From the NCBI GenBank assembly GCA_013041835.1, contig JABDRH010000662.1, positions 1 through 6,751 on the forward strand: a DNA stretch of 6,751 nt, given 5' to 3'. This document shows, piece by piece, positions 6,215-6,751 of this stretch. Source of the stretch: Desulfatitalea sp. Lineage in GTDB: Bacteria > Desulfobacterota > Desulfobacteria > Desulfobacterales > Desulfosarcinaceae. Position 1 is the first letter of the stretch. Each line of letters opens with the position of its first letter. A program made the position numbers and the translations under genes. The notes under the pieces were generated by a model, which had not been told where the DNA came from, did no database searches, and saw nothing but the letters and a program-made list of their open reading frames with translations.

Positions 6215-6393
6215 CTGATCGCTTCTCCCTTTTCACACCATCTCCATTTAGTAGGGGCAACATCAACCGGTTCGCCCTGAAACACAAAAAGTAGATAACC
6301 GATACAATAAAAATGACATGTTACCGGTTTACCGCACATGTTGTTGCATCGAAAATTACTTCAGGCCAGGCGCTCTGAACTTGTATTTCAATT
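6215..6393 (-). promoter_or_regulatory. Intergenic control region upstream of the receptor operon
   Basis: These 179 nt separate the cooT stop from the receptor start. They hold two ACATGT palindromes (6316-6321 and 6336-6341; start-to-start 20 bp, about two helical turns). Between these are direct repeats TTACCG (6321-6326 and 6329-6334) and an inverted CGGT-TT-ACCG (6325-6334). A perfect AACCGGTT palindrome lies nearer the gene (6265-6272). This looks like an operator region about 100-125 nt before the start codon. I could not fix a convincing -35/-10 pair; TTATCT and TATTGT are weak -10 candidates. The region does not show a B12 box, a clear Fur box or the NikR-type half-sites I know. Confidence 0.45.
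6360..6379 (-). terminator. Weak hairpin after cooT, possible terminator
   Basis: TTCAG and CTGAA form 5-nt inverted arms around a 10-nt loop, 15 nt after the cooT stop. On the minus strand the sequence GTAATTTT follows, giving a short T-run. The stem is short and poor, so termination here is only possible; read-through from cooT into the receptor operon cannot be excluded. Confidence 0.22.
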
Positions 6394-6591
6394 CTATTCG
6401 TTCACTGCCGTAAAAACGATGCGATGGTCCACCAGGTTCATGCCTTTAAGGCGTCCCTGGATGACTTTCTGTTCACCGAAAATCGTCACCATTCGGAAAG
6501 TGTTGTTTCCCTGGGGTTCGATGATGTCCACCGATTCAAGGACCAGTGCTTCGGATCCGTTTTCTTCCAGATAAACATCGGCTTCACACAT
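6394..6591 (-). CDS. cooT: CooT-family nickel-binding protein
   Basis: The 65-aa product begins MCEADVYLEENG and continues with ESVDIIEP, MVTIFGEQKVIQGRLKGMNLVDHRIVF. This is the pattern and length of CooT, a small protein (66 aa in Rhodospirillum rubrum) that binds one nickel per homodimer through Cys2 and helps nickel supply to carbon monoxide dehydrogenase. Cys2 is present here. The ATG at 6591 is chosen because a near-perfect AAGGAGGT site (6600-6607) lies 8 nt upstream and because the family begins MC; a longer frame from 6666 would add 25 residues foreign to the family. The start overlaps the end of the upstream DUF3842-like gene by 8 nt, so the two are translationally coupled. Family members occur without carbon monoxide dehydrogenase, so its client here is unknown. 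Confidence 0.88.
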   Translation of the reverse strand: MCEADVYLEENGSEALVLESVDIIEPQGNNTFRMVTIFGEQKVIQGRLKGMNLVDHRIVFTAVNE

Positions 6592-6751
6592 GGTTCCACA
6601 CCTCCTTGATTTCTTTTTCCACCAGACGCTGCACAAAATGGGGCAGCGGTTCGTTGACAATGCCAACGATCCGGCACTGCTCCTGGGAAAGCGGCAGCAA
6701 GATTTTCAGGGCCTGGCAGGATGTGATCGCCTCGGCCATGCGGGGCGTCAC
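6584..6751 (-). CDS. DUF3842-like protein, C-terminal part (gene runs off the right edge)
   Basis: The last 55 codons of an open frame enter from the right edge and end with TGA at 6586-6584. The visible residues read TPRMAEAITSCQALKILLPL, then CRIVGIVNEPLPHFVQRLVE, then a lysine/glutamate-rich helix. This fits the C-terminus of DUF3842 proteins, which in my memory end in a TPAMAEAI...KKILIPLN...IVGV...LP..I pattern; their function is not established. The N-terminal part, expected to hold a glycine-rich nucleotide-binding-like loop, is outside the window. The stop overlaps the cooT start by 8 nt, and the gene's end supplies the cooT ribosome binding site. The assignment rests on recall of the family pattern, without a profile search. 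Confidence 0.68.
   Translation of the reverse strand: MTPRMAEAITSCQALKILLPLSQEQCRIVGIVNEPLPHFVQRLVEKEIKEVWNHV
6600..6607 (-). promoter_or_regulatory. Strong ribosome binding site that fixes the cooT start
   Basis: AAGGAGGT on the minus strand, 8 nt before ATG 6591, is almost fully complementary to the 16S rRNA tail. It lies inside the last codons of the DUF3842-like gene and decides the short, family-like CooT start over the longer upstream ATG at 6666. Confidence 0.8.

Noticed and set aside
6215..6393. Cobalamin riboswitch upstream of the TonB-dependent receptor
   Set aside because: Such receptors are often B12-controlled, so I looked for the B12 box (GCCACTG) and the surrounding conserved stems; none is present.
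6215..6393. NikR or Fur operator
   Set aside because: The palindromes present (ACATGT, ACCGGT) do not match GTATGA-N16-TCATAC, the GTGTTAC/GTAACAC type half-sites in the right order, or a 19-bp Fur box.
6592..6666. Longer CooT start at 6666 adding 25 residues
   Set aside because: The extra residues overlap the coding end of the DUF3842-like gene in another frame, while the MC start at 6591 has an almost ideal ribosome binding site and fits the family length.
1..6751. Insertion sequences, CRISPR arrays, tRNA or rRNA genes
   Set aside because: No transposase-like frame, no regularly spaced repeats and no recognisable RNA gene pattern was seen on either strand.

Overview
The window reads as part of the chromosome of a Gram-negative anaerobe, most likely a Desulfobacterota (sulfate-reducer-like) bacterium. 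This is an inference: it has an outer-membrane TonB-dependent receptor and a lipoprotein signal peptide, together with a DUF3842/CooT gene pair of the kind seen in anaerobes. No rRNA, tRNA or species marker is present. All convincing genes lie on the minus strand, so the window is transcribed from right to left.

Region by region, in transcription order. (1) 6751-6394: the C-terminal end of a DUF3842-like gene runs off the right edge and overlaps by 8 nt a 65-aa CooT-type nickel-binding protein gene. (2) 6393-6215: a 179-nt intergenic region with a weak hairpin after cooT and a cluster of palindromic elements (two ACATGT, two ACCGGT cores). It is the probable control region of the next operon. 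(3) 6214-364: a compact operon of a TonB-dependent outer-membrane receptor (725 aa), a predicted lipoprotein made of two tandem tetrapyrrole-methylase domains (554 aa), a 17-codon leader-like ORF, an APC-superfamily permease (462 aa), and a small membrane-anchored periplasmic protein resembling the NikL/CbiL accessory proteins of nickel/cobalt uptake (155 aa). (4) 344-53: a well-placed ribosome binding site and signal-peptide coding stretch, broken by an in-frame TGA at codon 9 and a later frame change; it looks like a decayed gene for another secreted protein. (5) 52-1: a short GC-rich hairpin.

How the parts may work together: the receptor, the periplasmic lipoprotein and the membrane-anchored periplasmic protein suggest capture of a metal or metal-tetrapyrrole ligand across the outer membrane and its handling in the periplasm. 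The nickel-binding CooT and the NikL-like protein point to nickel or cobalt, and the methylase fold points to a tetrapyrrole. The most striking element is the methylase-like lipoprotein. S-adenosylmethionine is not expected in the periplasm, so this protein may be a repurposed tetrapyrrole-binding scaffold rather than an enzyme. Both of its repeats carry the same extra motif, a pair of cysteines 15 residues apart followed by a histidine, which could bind a metal, hold a heme-like ligand or form a disulfide. The ligand and the chemistry are not shown by the sequence.
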